A stretch of 6,093 bases of DNA from an uncultured Lachnospiraceae bacterium. Its GTDB lineage: Bacteria; Bacillota_A; Clostridia; Lachnospirales; Lachnospiraceae. The stretch spans positions 6,381 to 12,473 of the forward strand of contig CAJUFW010000095.1 of assembly GCA_910585655.1 (NCBI GenBank), in the 5' to 3' direction. Positions 5,821 to 6,093 of the stretch are shown here, piece by piece (position 1 is the stretch's first letter; each line of letters starts with the position of its first letter). The notes below the pieces were generated by a model. The model saw nothing but the letters and a program-made list of their open reading frames with translations, did not search any database and had not been told where the DNA came from. The position numbers and the translations under genes were made by a program.

Positions 5821-5837
5821 TAAGAATCGTGTATCAT
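5809..5837 (+). promoter_or_regulatory. Promoter of the rightward gene at 5879
   Basis: TTGAAA (5809-5814) and TATCAT (5832-5837) are separated by 17 nt, giving a predicted start near 5844 and a leader of about 35 nt. It is back-to-back with the pyrB promoter; the two -35 boxes are 19 bp apart. Confidence 0.78.
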
Positions 5838-5878
5838 AGAAAAAACGCTAGTGAATCATAGATGAGGAGGATTCTTAA

Positions 5879-6093
5879 ATGGTACGATTATCAGAAACAG
5901 GGGTATATGCAGTCCGGGGAAAAGAGGGCTATGTCAAAGAACTTACCGCCGGAGCAAAGGAGGCAAAAGAAAAGGGTGCCGCAAAGACGATGGCGCATCA
6001 AATTTTAGAGACGCATAACCGCTCTGGGGAGATGGAAAAATTAAAAATTCGTTTTGACAGCCTTACTTCACATGATATTACGTTTGTAGGAAT
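5879..6093 (+). CDS. N-terminus of a probable aconitase-family hydratase (partial)
   Basis: Seventy-one codons are visible before the window ends. ATG 5879 has AGGAGG (5865-5870) with 8-nt spacing. The protein starts MVRLSETGVYAVRGKEG. It then has an Ala/Lys-rich segment (about 20-36), followed by TMAHQILETHNRSG (37-50) and LKIRFDSLTSHDITFVG (55-71). From memory, this last stretch matches the start of a clostridial 'hydratase' of the aconitase superfamily, related to E. coli YbhJ (about 750 aa), where SHDITFVG leads into the first domain. The iron-sulfur cysteines that would confirm this lie beyond the window, so substrate and activity cannot be judged. It is transcribed divergently from pyrB and may share its control region. 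Confidence 0.65.
   Translation, partial: MVRLSETGVYAVRGKEGYVKELTAGAKEAKEKGAAKTMAHQILETHNRSGEMEKLKIRFDSLTSHDITFVG

Overview
The window looks chromosomal and comes from a low-to-mid GC Gram-positive bacterium of the class Clostridia, most likely Lachnospiraceae or a close relative. This rests on AGGAGG-type ribosome sites, vegetative TTGaca/TATaat promoters, a pyrB-pyrI pair, an ATP-type PEP carboxykinase, and a protein start resembling the aconitase-family hydratase I recall from that group. The taxonomic call is inference from protein and signal style, not a database match.

Positions 1-1112 hold the trailer end of a type I-C-like CRISPR array. There are 16 identical 33-nt repeats, 16 complete unique spacers of 33-36 nt, and a decayed 30-nt terminal repeat. 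The array enters from the left edge, so its leader and newest spacers are outside the window. Next come cas1 (1146-2177) and cas2 (2187-2477) on the same strand. Cas1 starts only 33 nt after the last repeat. No cas4, cas3, cas5, cas7 or cas8c is visible, and nothing CRISPR-related follows cas2. The array therefore lies upstream of cas1-cas2 instead of after cas2, as is usual in type I-C loci.

Positions 2478-5715 carry three metabolic genes on the minus strand. In transcription order they are pyrB and pyrI (catalytic and regulatory chains of aspartate transcarbamoylase, first committed step of pyrimidine synthesis), then pckA (ATP-dependent PEP carboxykinase, linking oxaloacetate and PEP). pckA has its own promoter just after pyrI, a roughly 100-nt leader with a possible overlapping upstream ORF, and a strong terminator that separates it from the convergent cas2. 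The best-placed start of pyrI is an ACG codon with an ideal ribosome site.

Positions 5716-5878 are a divergent promoter region. The pyrB promoter points left and a second promoter points right, toward a gene that runs off the window (start at 5879), probably an aconitase-family hydratase. Both -35 boxes lie inside the two arms of one 20-bp imperfect inverted repeat (17/20 identical, 3-bp centre), which suggests a shared operator.

I see no clear evidence of a wholly new system. The items most worth checking are the apparent ACG start of pyrI, the symmetric divergent promoter, the pckA leader ORF and the unusual array/cas1 arrangement.
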